Of a stretch of DNA of 64,000 nt, positions 18,183 to 26,751 are shown one piece after another. The DNA is from Ruminococcus sp. (GTDB lineage: Bacteria > Bacillota > Clostridia > Oscillospirales > Ruminococcaceae). Below the pieces are notes generated by a model. The model did no database searches. It worked only from the letters and a program-made list of their open reading frames with translations, and had not been told where the DNA came from. The DNA lies in assembly GCF_017464355.1 (NCBI RefSeq), contig NZ_JAFUAG010000041.1, positions 186,001 to 250,000 of the forward strand, written 5' to 3'. The translations under genes and the position numbers were made by a program. Position 1 is the stretch's first letter; each line of letters starts with the position of its first letter.

Positions 18183-18860
18183 ATGCGTTATGAGATCCAA
18201 GGAGAGCCGCTGCCCGTTGTAATCTGCTATCTGAACAACGGCGAGGCTGTAAAGTGCCAGCAGGGAGCAATGAGCTGGATGAGCCCCAACATGAAAATGG
18301 AAACAAATGCCGGTGGCGGTGTTGGAAAGGCCCTGTCGAGAATGTTCTCGGGCGAGTCCATGTTCCAGAATGTCTACACTGCTATGAACGGTGACGGTAT
18401 GATCGCTATGGCATCAAACTTCCCAGGAGCTATCAAGCCCATGGACGTTTCACAGATGCCCATAGTTGCCCAGAAGTCAGCATTCCTGGCTTCTGAAATG
18501 GGTGTTAATATGGAGATATTCTTCCAGAGAAAGCTGGGTGCAGGTTTCTTCGGCGGTGAGGGCTTCATTATGCAGAAGTTCTCCGGTCAGGGTACTGTGT
18601 TCCTTGAACTTGACGGTTCTATCATTGAGTATCAGCTGGCTGCCGGTCAGTCCATGCTGGTAGATACAGGCTGTCTTGCTGCTATGGAAGCTACCTGCTC
18701 TATCGATATCGAACAGGTTTCGGGTATCAAGAATATGCTCTTCGGCGGCGAAGGTCTGTTCAATACCAGAGTAACAGGTCCCGGCCATGTTTGGCTCCAG
18801 ACAATGCCTGTCAGCAACCTTGCTGGTGCTATCAGACCCTTCATTCCTACAGGCAACTAA
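18183..18860 (+). CDS. AIM24 family protein (TIGR00266)
   Basis: A 225-residue beta-rich protein of the AIM24/TIGR00266 family, named after a mitochondrial protein; the bacterial function is unknown. The N-terminal stretch MRYEIQGEPLPVVICYL and the glycine-rich GAGFFGGEGFIMQKFSG are typical. No signal peptide or membrane helix is obvious. A strong SD (AAAGGAGG) lies 9 nt before ATG, and a terminator follows. Confidence 0.9.
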   Translation: MRYEIQGEPLPVVICYLNNGEAVKCQQGAMSWMSPNMKMETNAGGGVGKALSRMFSGESMFQNVYTAMNGDGMIAMASNFPGAIKPMDVSQMPIVAQKSAFLASEMGVNMEIFFQRKLGAGFFGGEGFIMQKFSGQGTVFLELDGSIIEYQLAAGQSMLVDTGCLAAMEATCSIDIEQVSGIKNMLFGGEGLFNTRVTGPGHVWLQTMPVSNLAGAIRPFIPTGN

Positions 18861-18892
18861 TGTCAAATATTTTAAACTGATGTATACTGCTG

Positions 18893-18925
18893 TCCCCGGC
18901 ATTTTTTGTCGGGGATAAGCTTTTT
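18893..18925 (+). terminator. Terminator after AIM24 gene
   Basis: Stem TCCCCGGCA / TGTCGGGGA (18893-18901 with 18907-18915, one G-T pair) around a T loop, followed by TTTTT at 18921-18925. Confidence 0.75.
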
Positions 18926-18952
18926 ATCTTGGAATAACTCTCCCAACCTTAA

Positions 18953-19048
18953 GTTGAGTTCGGGCTGAAACCCGGTAAATACGCAGTTTTAGCAAACTCA
19001 ACCGGCAGTTCGTGTACAAAAATAAAATTCTGTGCTATGATAAGCACA
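18953..19048 (+). promoter_or_regulatory. Structured leader and inverted repeat upstream of the XRE gene
   Basis: GTTGAGTT (18953-18960) pairs with AACTCAAC (18995-19002), enclosing a CGGG/CCCG hairpin (18961-18974). A second inverted repeat, TGTGCT-N6-AGCACA, lies at 19031-19048, directly before the SD of the XRE gene, and could be its own operator. No known riboswitch class was recognised. Confidence 0.45.
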
Positions 19049-19066
19049 GAAAGGAGGATAAGGCAT

Positions 19067-19675
19067 ATGGATCAGATAATGATAGGTAAATTCATAGCTG
19101 CCTGCAGAAAGGAAAAGAAAATGACACAGGCACATCTTGCCGAGAAACTTGGTATATCTGACCGCGCCGTGTCTAAATGGGAAACGGGCAAATGTATGCC
19201 CGATGCTTCTCTGATGCCTGAGCTTTGCGAACTGCTTGACATCAGTGTAAATGATCTGTTCAACGGAAGGAGAGTCACTATGGAGAACTATAAGGAAGCT
19301 GCTGAGGCAGCAATGCTGCAATTAAAGGAAAATGAAGAGAAGAAGAACCGTATGATGCTTGACTTTGAAATTTGGATGGGAATACCGTCTGTGATCACGT
19401 TAGTGGCGCTTGTGGTTGTCGCGGCATATGCGAGCATACCAAATGTACTGAAAGCTATTCTGATAATCGTCGGCGTGGTACAGTTTTTCTTCTACATTTA
19501 TCACGCGCTCAAGATCGAAACGGAAGCGGGTTATTACAAGTGCAATAACTGTGGAAATACATATGTTCCCCAGTTCAGGGACGTTGTTATGGCTATGCAC
19601 AGCGGACGTTCAAGAAAAATGAAATGCCCCGCCTGCGGTCAGAAATGCTGGCACAAGAAAGTTATCTACAAGTAA
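19067..19675 (+). CDS. XRE-family regulator with membrane segments and zinc ribbon
   Basis: A 202-residue protein. Residues 1-65 form a Cro/CI helix-turn-helix (KMTQAHLAEKLGISDRAVSKWE). A linker helix rich in Glu/Lys is followed by two hydrophobic segments (about 105-150), and a C-terminal treble-clef-like region has two Cys pairs (CNNCGN and CPACGQKC). This architecture is common in Firmicutes membrane-tethered repressors of unknown ligand. ATG 19067 with AAGGAGG 9 nt upstream was chosen over an upstream in-frame ATG at 19037. An inverted repeat overlaps the leader, suggesting autoregulation. Confidence 0.88.
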   Translation: MDQIMIGKFIAACRKEKKMTQAHLAEKLGISDRAVSKWETGKCMPDASLMPELCELLDISVNDLFNGRRVTMENYKEAAEAAMLQLKENEEKKNRMMLDFEIWMGIPSVITLVALVVVAAYASIPNVLKAILIIVGVVQFFFYIYHALKIETEAGYYKCNNCGNTYVPQFRDVVMAMHSGRSRKMKCPACGQKCWHKKVIYK

Positions 19676-19680
19676 AAATA

Positions 19681-19712
19681 AACGCTCACCGCATTTTACG
19701 GTGAGCGTTTTT
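19681..19712. terminator. Bidirectional terminator between XRE gene and ispD
   Basis: Perfect 11-bp stem (19681-19691 with 19699-19709), 7-nt loop, with T tracts on both strands. It serves the convergent genes on both sides. Confidence 0.92.
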
Positions 19713-19714
19713 CC

Positions 19715-20416
19715 TTATTCCGTTGCTATCATTCCCGCTATCATCAGGTCGTGGTCGGTTGTTATCTTGAAGTTCATGGGCTCCCCCTGAACGATGTGTA
19801 TGGGGTAGCCGCATTCTGTCATTATGCCGCAGGTGTCTGTCAGCTGTGAAAGCCTTTCCTGACCCAGCTTGTCTATGCATTCACACAGGGCTGATATCTC
19901 AAAGGTCTGGGGGGTCTGGGCACGCATCAGTTCGCTGCGGACAAGATTTTCGCTGACCGTAAGCCCGTCTGTGGTGCGTATCACCGTGTCGTCTGAGGGT
20001 ATGTAAGTTCCGCAGGCTGAATTTTCCAGTGCAGCACTGATATTGTCCCTTATTATCCTCTCGCTGATAAATGGCCGTACAGCATCGTGGGTCAGCAGTA
20101 CATCTCCCTTGTTCACCCCGAAGATGCCCGTTATCTCCCGCAGTATATTTAGCACCGTGCCGTTGCGGTCTTTTCCTCCTGTAACAAGCCTTACCCGCTT
20201 GGTGCTTACACCATATTCTTCCAGCAGTCGGTCAGCATAATCGTACCAGTCAGGGTTTATACCGATGTATATTCGCTCTATCTCAGCAATGTCCTCAAAG
20301 GCCTTGACCGTCCTTATCAGCACAGGCACACCGCCTATCTCGATGAACTGCTTGGGCTTGTCAGCGTGCTTTATCCTGGTGCCGCTGCCTCCTGCAACTA
20401 TTCCTGCAAATATCAT
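19715..20416 (-). CDS. ispD: IspD/TarI-type cytidylyltransferase
   Basis: A 233-residue nucleotidyltransferase with the IspD signature AGGSGTRIKHADKPKQF (CTP-binding loop and Lys), HDAVRPF, and the C-terminal TDxxD-like TTDHDL. IspD makes CDP-methylerythritol in the MEP pathway, consistent with ispH elsewhere in the window. TarI enzymes that make CDP-ribitol for teichoic acid share these motifs, so the alternative remains. The start is 1 nt after the stop of the methyltransferase gene, with GGAGGG overlapping that stop; it is the last gene of a minus-strand operon. Confidence 0.82.
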   Translation of the reverse strand: MIFAGIVAGGSGTRIKHADKPKQFIEIGGVPVLIRTVKAFEDIAEIERIYIGINPDWYDYADRLLEEYGVSTKRVRLVTGGKDRNGTVLNILREITGIFGVNKGDVLLTHDAVRPFISERIIRDNISAALENSACGTYIPSDDTVIRTTDGLTVSENLVRSELMRAQTPQTFEISALCECIDKLGQERLSQLTDTCGIMTECGYPIHIVQGEPMNFKITTDHDLMIAGMIATE

Positions 20417-20417
20417 G

Positions 20418-21101
20418 CTATCCCTCCTTGTGACCTTTTATCCCGTAAAAACCGCTTTGCATATATGAATGCCAGAACAGCTCACCGCGTTCAAAACCTG
20501 CCTTCTCCAGCAGTTCAAGGTGTTCCTTTATATTCAGCGGAAAGAATTCTTTCCCATACCTAAGCCTGTGTGCCGTTACCTCAGCCTCCGTCCGCCTCGC
20601 TTTCAGCCCGAAGCTTGCAACTCTGTCAAGCATTATCTCCCTACCGATATCGGTGAAAGGTGCGGTGTTCTCAAAATAAATGAATATCCCGCCGTCCTTA
20701 AGGGCATTAAAGCAGTTTCTCACTGCCGTTTCACGGGTGGGCCTGTCAAAATAGTGGTGGCACTGTATTGCCGTGACCACATCGAACTTCCCGTTAAAAG
20801 CTAGTTTCTCAGAACCCTTGCAGATAAGCTCCACATCATGTCCCTTTGTCTTTTGCCTTGCTATATCCAGCATTTCAGCAGAGGGGTCGCAAAGCACAAG
20901 TTCACCGATATCCAGTTCAGCCAGGGCTTTTTCCGCAAAAGTTCCTGTGCCGCAGCCTGTGTCCAGCAAAGCTATTTTCCTGTCCCCGCAGAATACTTTT
21001 ATCAGGTCGGTTATCTCGTCATATATAACATCATACAGCGGTATGACTTTTCTGATATTTTCATCAAAGGCATTTGAACTAAAAGCAGAGGTGTTGTCCA
21101 T
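20418..21101 (-). CDS. Class I SAM-dependent methyltransferase
   Basis: A 227-residue methyltransferase with motif I LLDTGCGTGTFAEKA, an acidic end to strand 2 (LVLCDPS), and VVTAIQCHHYF as motif IV. The pattern is that of ubiE/small-molecule methyltransferases. The substrate is unknown; the neighbours (GNAT, SMI1-like, ispD) do not reveal it. SD AAGGGGG lies 8 nt before ATG, and it follows the GNAT gene by 13 nt. Confidence 0.88.
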   Translation of the reverse strand: MDNTSAFSSNAFDENIRKVIPLYDVIYDEITDLIKVFCGDRKIALLDTGCGTGTFAEKALAELDIGELVLCDPSAEMLDIARQKTKGHDVELICKGSEKLAFNGKFDVVTAIQCHHYFDRPTRETAVRNCFNALKDGGIFIYFENTAPFTDIGREIMLDRVASFGLKARRTEAEVTAHRLRYGKEFFPLNIKEHLELLEKAGFERGELFWHSYMQSGFYGIKGHKEG

Positions 21102-21114
21102 AGCGTTTGCCCCC

Positions 21115-21630
21115 TTATCTTTTGTATTCAGAACTCAGCATAGCATATAGGTAAAAATCGTTGAATTTAGTATTATCGAACTTATCGGGATAGATCTCCC
21201 TGTGTTCTGCCTCTTTGCGCATACCAAGCCGTTTTGCCAGGTTCTCGGACTTTGTGTTTCTTGTATCTATCTCAGCGATGATACGTCTTGCCCCCAGCTT
21301 GTCAAAGCCGTACCCCATAAAAGCTTTCAGGCATTCGGCGGCATAGCCCTTTCCCTGATAGCTTTTGTTGAAGGTGTAGCCTATCTCCCATGTACCGAAG
21401 TTTCTTTTGGAAAAATATATCTTCCCGATGACCTTATCACCCAGCACCACCGCAAAGAACTCATCGCTCTTTTCAAAATTCTCAGCCTCTTTCACGCAGG
21501 CTTCTTTTGTGAAAGCTGGGTAGGGCTCAAAGAAAGTCACTTCATCATCTGTCAGTATCTCCGCCATATCCTCATGGTCCTCCGCCCTGAACTTTCGCAC
21601 GGTAAGTCTTTCGGTCTTCAATATCTCCAT
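21115..21630 (-). CDS. GNAT-family N-acetyltransferase (RimJ/RimL type)
   Basis: A 171-residue acetyltransferase beginning MEILKTERLTVRKF, typical of the RimJ/RimL subgroup. The acetyl-CoA loop is in SYQGKGYAAECLKAFMGYGF, and the ARRIIAEIDTRNTKSENLAKRLGM stretch is the conserved C-terminal half. Such proteins acetylate ribosomal N-termini, small molecules or antibiotics; the target is unknown. SD AGGAGGTGA precedes ATG. It is the second gene of the SMI1-like/GNAT/MT/ispD unit. Confidence 0.9.
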   Translation of the reverse strand: MEILKTERLTVRKFRAEDHEDMAEILTDDEVTFFEPYPAFTKEACVKEAENFEKSDEFFAVVLGDKVIGKIYFSKRNFGTWEIGYTFNKSYQGKGYAAECLKAFMGYGFDKLGARRIIAEIDTRNTKSENLAKRLGMRKEAEHREIYPDKFDNTKFNDFYLYAMLSSEYKR

Positions 21631-21646
21631 GAAATCACCTCCTGTC

Positions 21647-22111
21647 CTACAGGACTATCTCACCTGCAATTATCTTTTCAATGAACTCCTCAAAGCTTTC
21701 AGCGACTCCCCGCGCCTCTTCAAACTCAGGCTCACAGCCAGTGACGATCCTGCCGTTTTCGGTATCTATTGCATAGTAAGAATACCCGCCTGCAACTGAC
21801 ATGACAATAGGCATATGTCTGTCCCAGAATTTTCTGACACTGCTGTCGTTGTCCGTCCATTCCAGGCTCATCAGCTCGAATTCGTTCCAGCGGAAGCTTT
21901 CATCGTTTCCGCCGTCAGCAAAGTCCAAGGGGGTCAAAAACCATTTATCCTGAGAACTGTTTTCGCATATTCTTAGCCTGCATATAAAGCTGTACCACTT
22001 GTCGGGTACAGCGTATCTCTTTCTTATCTCTTCGGGAAGCTCGATCTTCTCGCTGTCCGTCACGATGTTCCAGCCGTTAGCCTCAGCCCATTTGATAAAT
22101 CTGTCAAGCAT
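21647..22111 (-). CDS. SMI1/KNR4-like protein (orphan immunity-type)
   Basis: A 154-residue protein with the SMI1/KNR4 pattern: helix FIKWAEANGW, LPEEIRKRYAVPDKWYSF, an EFELMSLEW strand, and GGYSYYAIDTENGRIV followed by the terminal ESFEEFIEKII. In bacteria the family often neutralises polymorphic toxins, but no toxin is adjacent here, so it may be an orphan immunity gene or have a different role. The frame extends to 22141; ATG 22111 was preferred because GGACAGG lies upstream, whereas the first ATG has no SD. It is followed by GNAT after 16 nt. Confidence 0.75.
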   Translation of the reverse strand: MLDRFIKWAEANGWNIVTDSEKIELPEEIRKRYAVPDKWYSFICRLRICENSSQDKWFLTPLDFADGGNDESFRWNEFELMSLEWTDNDSSVRKFWDRHMPIVMSVAGGYSYYAIDTENGRIVTGCEPEFEEARGVAESFEEFIEKIIAGEIVL

Positions 22112-22150
22112 ATTTTTTACCTGTCCGAATAAAAAACTCATTATATAACA

Positions 22151-22173
22151 AACGGGCGAATATATCGCCCGTT
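22151..22173 (-). terminator. Hairpin terminator after prs
   Basis: Perfect 9-bp stem (22151-22159 with 22165-22173) with ATATA loop. The T tail on the minus strand is short, so strength is uncertain. Confidence 0.65.
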
Positions 22174-22185
22174 GAGTTGATGGAA

Positions 22186-23340
22186 TTAATTGCTCTTCTT
22201 GATATCGTACTTTGCAAGCAGTGCAGATATCTTCTTGTGAGGGTCGATGACCTCCGAAATGGAAGCATCGTGGTTGAGGGCGGCGATGTAGTAAGCGATG
22301 TACTTAGCCACATCGACCTCATGGAACCACACTCTCTGGAGCAGTTCAGGTGTGCGGTAGGTCAGGTTAGTACCGAATACGCCGTCTATCACGCCGTCTG
22401 CAAAGGCCTTGTCAAAGGTATCCAGACCGTTTGTGAAGATAGCATAGGTAGCATAGCAGTAGATCTTGTTGGCATTGCGCTTTTTCAGTTCAACTGCAAC
22501 TTCCAGCATGGATTCGCCCGAAGAAATGATATCGTCAGCAATGAATACGTCCTTGCCCTTGACATCATTGCCCATGTACTCGTGGGCTACAATGGGGTTT
22601 CTGCCGTTTACAACGGTAGAGTAGTCGCGCCTCTTGTAGAACATACCCATATCAACGCCCAGTACAGATGCATAGTACATATTTCTGTTGATAGCGCCCT
22701 CATCGGGAGATACGATCATGAAATGTGCCTTGTCGGGCTTGAAGTCATCAAGGCTCCTGAACATGGACTTAAGTACCTGATAAGAGGGGATTATGTTGTC
22801 AAAGCCCATGAGAGGCACAGCGTTCTGTACTCTGGGGTCATGTGCGTCAAATGCCAGAACATTCGCTACACCCATAGCCTGCAGCTCCTGCAGAGCCACT
22901 GCACAGTCCAGAGATTCACGGTAGTTTCTCCTGTGCTGTCTGCCGCCGTAAAGCGAAGGCATGATAACATTTATCCTGTGGCACTTGCCGCTTGCAGCCT
23001 GAATGATACGCTTCAGGTCCTGGAAGTGGTCATCAGGGGACATATAGTTCTCGTGGCCGAAGTAGTCATACTTTACACTGTAGTTGCCCATGTCACACAG
23101 AATGAAAAGATCGTTACCCCTGACGGTCTGCTTGATAAGACCCTTGCCGTCACCCGAAGAAAATCTGGGGCACTCAGCTTCAACCAGGAAAGTGTCCTTG
23201 AAGAAATTGTCCTCATTAGCCCACTTTACCAGATAAGCATTAACCTTTTCGCCCAGTTCTCTGGCGCCTGCCATGGGGATAAGTCCCAGAGGTGCAACAC
23301 GCGAGTCATTGTCAAATAAAATCTTGTCAGCGCTACCCAT
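22186..23340 (-). CDS. prs: Ribose-phosphate pyrophosphokinase (PRPP synthase)
   Basis: A 384-residue PRPP synthase, making PRPP from ribose 5-phosphate and ATP for nucleotide, His and Trp synthesis. Motifs: YGGRQHRRNYRES near the ATP flap, DAHDPR, and the PRPP loop ADDIISSGES, a variant of the usual VDDxxxTGxT. It is longer and more divergent than the 310-320 residue Bacillus enzyme and fits the long Clostridia form. ATG 23340 was used; GGAGG lies 11 nt upstream and overlaps an earlier ATG (23358). A consensus promoter and hairpin terminator make it monocistronic. Confidence 0.9.
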   Translation of the reverse strand: MGSADKILFDNDSRVAPLGLIPMAGARELGEKVNAYLVKWANEDNFFKDTFLVEAECPRFSSGDGKGLIKQTVRGNDLFILCDMGNYSVKYDYFGHENYMSPDDHFQDLKRIIQAASGKCHRINVIMPSLYGGRQHRRNYRESLDCAVALQELQAMGVANVLAFDAHDPRVQNAVPLMGFDNIIPSYQVLKSMFRSLDDFKPDKAHFMIVSPDEGAINRNMYYASVLGVDMGMFYKRRDYSTVVNGRNPIVAHEYMGNDVKGKDVFIADDIISSGESMLEVAVELKKRNANKIYCYATYAIFTNGLDTFDKAFADGVIDGVFGTNLTYRTPELLQRVWFHEVDVAKYIAYYIAALNHDASISEVIDPHKKISALLAKYDIKKSN

Positions 23341-23400
23341 TACAATAAATACCTCCATACTATATATACGGCTAGTTTAATCTAACCGACCTACATCTAC

Positions 23401-23429
23401 ATTATAGCGTATATTTCCCCGCTTGACAA
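23401..23429 (-). promoter_or_regulatory. Sigma-A promoter of prs
   Basis: Minus strand TTGTCA (23424-23429), 17-nt spacer, TATAAT (23401-23406). The rest of the 334-nt gap to thrH is AT-rich with no other recognised element. Confidence 0.75.
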
Positions 23430-23604
23430 GGGGGTTTTCAGAAATTTTACGATTTTTCACCTTTTTTACAAAATTACACTTTATAATAAAAATAATTTTT
23501 ACAGTCGCAGTGCCGCTGGTAAATTCTGCTTGTGCAAACTATATAAAAACGGCAATGGAGTATATATTTTGCAGGATTGGAATTTAAAAATTGCAAAAAA
23601 GCCC

Positions 23605-23633
23605 TTTACAAATCCGACGGTATGGTGTATAAT
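23605..23633 (+). promoter_or_regulatory. Sigma-A promoter of thrH
   Basis: TTTACA (23605-23610), 17-nt spacer, TATAAT (23628-23633), 41 nt before the start codon. Confidence 0.78.
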
Positions 23634-23674
23634 TATTAAGGTAAAAAACCAGAACTTATATGGAGGAATGAAAA

Positions 23675-24283
23675 ATGATAGTTACTTGTCTTGACCTTGA
23701 AGGCGTGCTCGTCCCTGAGATCTGGATAGCATTTGCAGAAGCAAGCGGTATCCCCGAGCTGAAGAAGACCACACGAGATGAGCCCGATTATGATAAGCTC
23801 ATGCAGTACCGCCTTGCTATACTGAAGGAGCATGGCCTGGGTCTTAAGGAGATACAGGACACCATCGCAAAGATCGACCCCATGCCCGGCGCTAAGGAGT
23901 TCCTTGATGAACTGAGAGAGTGCTGCCAGGTACTTATCCTCAGCGATACCTTCACACAGTTTGCAAAGCCCCTGATGAAGAAGCTGGGTATGCCCACTAT
24001 CTTCTGCAACGAACTGATAGTAGGGGAGAACGGTGAGATCACTGGCTATAAGATGAGATGTGAGAAGTCCAAGCTGACTACCGTAAAGGCTCTGCAGTCC
24101 TGCGGTTTTGAAACTATCGCCAGCGGCGACAGCTTCAACGACCTGGGCATGATACTCAACAGCCGTGCAGGCTATCTCTTCAAGAGCACCGATAAGATAA
24201 AGGCCGATTATCCCCAGCTGCCCGCTTTTGAGACCTATGATGAGCTGCTTGCAGCTATCAAGGCTGAGATCGCAAAGGGATAA
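23675..24283 (+). CDS. thrH: ThrH: phosphoserine phosphatase/homoserine phosphotransferase
   Basis: A 202-residue HAD enzyme. Motif I is LDLEGVLVPE, which starts ThrH proteins (DxEG rather than the SerB DxDxT). Motif II is ILSDTF, Lys and the ASGDSFNDLGM motif IV follow. In Pseudomonas ThrH dephosphorylates phosphoserine and can transfer the phosphate to homoserine, linking serine and threonine synthesis. No other Ser/Thr gene is nearby. Own promoter, SD GGAGG and terminator indicate a single-gene unit. Confidence 0.92.
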   Translation: MIVTCLDLEGVLVPEIWIAFAEASGIPELKKTTRDEPDYDKLMQYRLAILKEHGLGLKEIQDTIAKIDPMPGAKEFLDELRECCQVLILSDTFTQFAKPLMKKLGMPTIFCNELIVGENGEITGYKMRCEKSKLTTVKALQSCGFETIASGDSFNDLGMILNSRAGYLFKSTDKIKADYPQLPAFETYDELLAAIKAEIAKG

Positions 24284-24306
24284 TTAATTGTGAATATTTG
24301 ACATTC

Positions 24307-24340
24307 AAGCCCCGACAGCATCGTTGTCAGGGGCTTTTTG
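24307..24340 (+). terminator. Terminator after thrH
   Basis: AAGCCCC/GGGGCTT outer stem with GACA/TGTC inner pairs (one bulged A), followed by TTTTT. Confidence 0.88.
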
Positions 24341-24394
24341 TCATTATCACTAATTAATATGGTCGGTGTAAACCCTTATTCTATTGACAAATAC

Positions 24395-24424
24395 TTGACT
24401 TTTTTCGCCCGTTTATGATATAAT
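24395..24424 (+). promoter_or_regulatory. Sigma-A promoter of the CapD-like gene
   Basis: TTGACT (24395-24400), 18-nt spacer, TATAAT (24419-24424). Confidence 0.72.
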
Positions 24425-24463
24425 ATATAAGATTGAGAATTTATCACAGGGGGTATTTATTTC

Positions 24464-26494
24464 ATGGAAAATGAGCCCAAGAATATGGAAAAAGCTAAAC
24501 TCAGGCCGCGAAAAAAGCTTGAACACTGGCAGATAATCTCGCTGTACCTCATGGTGTATGATATGTTGTTTGCCAACATAAGCTATTTTATCGCGCTGTG
24601 GCTCAGGTTCGATCTAAGTTATTCCAAACTCAAGGATACAGCATATATCGTAAGGTACATCAAGTTCGTTCCCATATATGCAGTTCTGGTCATATTCGTA
24701 CACTGGATAAACAGGCTGTACAAAAGTATATGGCGCTTTGCAAGCTATACTGAACTAAAATGCGTTATTACTGCTACGGTGCTGCTTGGTATGATAAACG
24801 GTGGGCTTATCACGCTGCTGTTCGGTGTAATGCCTCTGTCTTACTACCTTGTGGGACCCTTCCTTCAGTTCGGCTTTATAATCGCCATACGCTTTGCCTA
24901 CAGATTTGTCCTGCTTGAACGTGAACGAAGCCGCGAGAGCAAAAAGTCCGATACGAGCCATTACAAGAATGTTATGCTGGTCGGCGCGGGCAATGCAGGC
25001 CAGATGATACTGAGAGATATCGAACAGTCCCAGGAACTGAAAGAAAAGGTAGTCTGCATAATAGATGATAACCCAAACAAGTGGGACAGATTTATCGACG
25101 GTGTCAAGATAGTCGGCGGCCGTGACGATATCCTGCTTTCAGTTCAGAAATATAATGTTGACGCTATCTATGTGGCAATACCCAGTGCCTCTGCCGAGGA
25201 CAGACGTGACCTGCTGAATATCTGCAAGGAAACGGGCTGTGAGCTGAAAAATCTTCCCGGTATGTACCAGCTGGTTTCGGGCGATGTTTCCGTTGCCAAA
25301 ATGAAAGATGTCGCTATAGAAGATCTTCTGGGCAGAGAGCCTATCGAAATGGATATGTCCGAGGTCTATGATAACCTCCAAGGCAAGGTCGTGCTGGTAA
25401 CAGGCGGCGGCGGTTCCATTGGCAGTGAGCTTTGCCGTCAGGTGGCCAAGCATAATCCCAAGAAGCTTATAATCTTCGATGTTTACGAGAACAATGCATA
25501 CGAGATACAGATGGAGCTTCGCCGTAAAATGCCCGAGCTTGACCTTGAAGTGCTTATAGGCTCGGTCCGCGACAGCAAGCGTATAAATGACGTTTTTGAG
25601 AAGTTCCACGTTGATATAGTTTACCACGCAGCAGCCCACAAGCACGTTCCCCTTATGGAGGACAGCCCCTGTGAAGCTATCAAGAACAACGCTGTAGGTA
25701 CCTATAAAACAGCCTATGCCGCTATGCGCAACGGCTGCCAGAGGTTCGTGCTGATATCCACAGATAAGGCCGTTAACCCCACAAACATCATGGGCGCCAG
25801 CAAGCGTCTGTGTGAGATGATAATACAGACCTTTGACCACATGGTCAAGGAGGGCAGATGTGACGAACTGCCCAGGCTCCACGCACATATGTCCGATGAT
25901 GAGTGGAACGAGGATATGTCCCTTGACGGCTTCAAGCCTGTTACTCAGTTCTGCGCCGTTCGTTTCGGCAACGTTCTGGGAAGCAACGGCTCGGTTATCC
26001 CGCTGTTCAAAAAGCAGATAGCTGAGGGCGGGCCTGTTACCGTCGTTGACAAGAACATCAACCGTTTCTTCATGAGTATCCCCGAGGCTGTTTCGCTGGT
26101 GCTGCAGGCAAGCGTGCTGGGCAGCGGCTCCGAGATATATGTTCTTGACATGGGTGAGCCTATCAAGATAGATACCCTTGCCCGTAACCTTATAAAGCTT
26201 TCAGGCCATAAGCCCGATGTGGATATCAAGATAGTCTACACAGGCCTGCGCCCGGGTGAAAAGCTTTACGAGGAAAAGCTCATGGCTGAGGAAGGCCTTA
26301 AGCGCACCAAGAACCAGAAGATACATATCGGTCAGCCCATACCCTTTGAGTATGATAAGTTCCTGACTGATATCAGAGACCTTATGAACGTGGCTTACCG
26401 TGAGGACGAATACGGTGTTTATGAAAAGGTGCAGGAGGTCGTTACTACCTTCCACCCCACATCTGTTCCCGAGAAACCCACTGTTAAGGTTTAA
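24464..26494 (+). CDS. Membrane nucleoside-diphosphate-sugar 4,6-dehydratase (CapD/PglF-like)
   Basis: A 676-residue protein. Four N-terminal membrane helices (about 25-140) are followed by a CoA-binding-like Rossmann domain (MLVGAGNAGQMILRD, about 170-290) and an SDR-type dehydratase domain (VTGGGGSIGSELCRQ near 310; STDKAVNPTNIMGASKR). This is the layout of PglF/CapD UDP-GlcNAc 4,6-dehydratases that start bacillosamine-like sugar synthesis for capsule or glycoprotein glycans. As usual for long forms, the catalytic Tyr is replaced by Met in the xxxMGASK motif. No glycosyltransferase neighbours are present, so the glycan is unknown. Confidence 0.92.
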   Translation: MENEPKNMEKAKLRPRKKLEHWQIISLYLMVYDMLFANISYFIALWLRFDLSYSKLKDTAYIVRYIKFVPIYAVLVIFVHWINRLYKSIWRFASYTELKCVITATVLLGMINGGLITLLFGVMPLSYYLVGPFLQFGFIIAIRFAYRFVLLERERSRESKKSDTSHYKNVMLVGAGNAGQMILRDIEQSQELKEKVVCIIDDNPNKWDRFIDGVKIVGGRDDILLSVQKYNVDAIYVAIPSASAEDRRDLLNICKETGCELKNLPGMYQLVSGDVSVAKMKDVAIEDLLGREPIEMDMSEVYDNLQGKVVLVTGGGGSIGSELCRQVAKHNPKKLIIFDVYENNAYEIQMELRRKMPELDLEVLIGSVRDSKRINDVFEKFHVDIVYHAAAHKHVPLMEDSPCEAIKNNAVGTYKTAYAAMRNGCQRFVLISTDKAVNPTNIMGASKRLCEMIIQTFDHMVKEGRCDELPRLHAHMSDDEWNEDMSLDGFKPVTQFCAVRFGNVLGSNGSVIPLFKKQIAEGGPVTVVDKNINRFFMSIPEAVSLVLQASVLGSGSEIYVLDMGEPIKIDTLARNLIKLSGHKPDVDIKIVYTGLRPGEKLYEEKLMAEEGLKRTKNQKIHIGQPIPFEYDKFLTDIRDLMNVAYREDEYGVYEKVQEVVTTFHPTSVPEKPTVKV

Positions 26495-26604
26495 CTGAAA
26501 AGCTTTCAATAGTTAATAAATGGCACTTCCGATTTTTTCGGAGGTGTCATTGTTACCTTTACAGAAGCTTTATTATACTGATTAAATAATCACCATAATC
26601 TTTC

Positions 26605-26719
26605 GTTCATTTATATGAACTTTCGTTCTAATGACGATTAATTCTTAAATAACTGAAATATCCCTTGACAAAAGCCCATATATCTGATAAAATATGCTAG
26701 TGCCGTATATGGAACGGCA
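26605..26719 (+). promoter_or_regulatory. Promoter and inverted repeats upstream of the M15 peptidase gene
   Basis: TTGACA (26665-26670), 17-nt spacer, TAAAAT (26688-26693). Upstream is GTTCAT-N4-ATGAAC with flanking CTTTCGTTC copies; downstream is TGCCGT-N7-ACGGCA (26702-26720 region) in the leader. These may be operator sites; the regulator is unknown. Confidence 0.6.
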
Positions 26720-26751
26720 GTGTTAAGGGTCACTTTTCTGGAGGATAGTTT

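Noticed and set aside
22177-23319. Long plus-strand ORF (380 codons) antisense to prs
   Set aside because: Mirror of a clear PRPP synthase gene; no SD and no family features.
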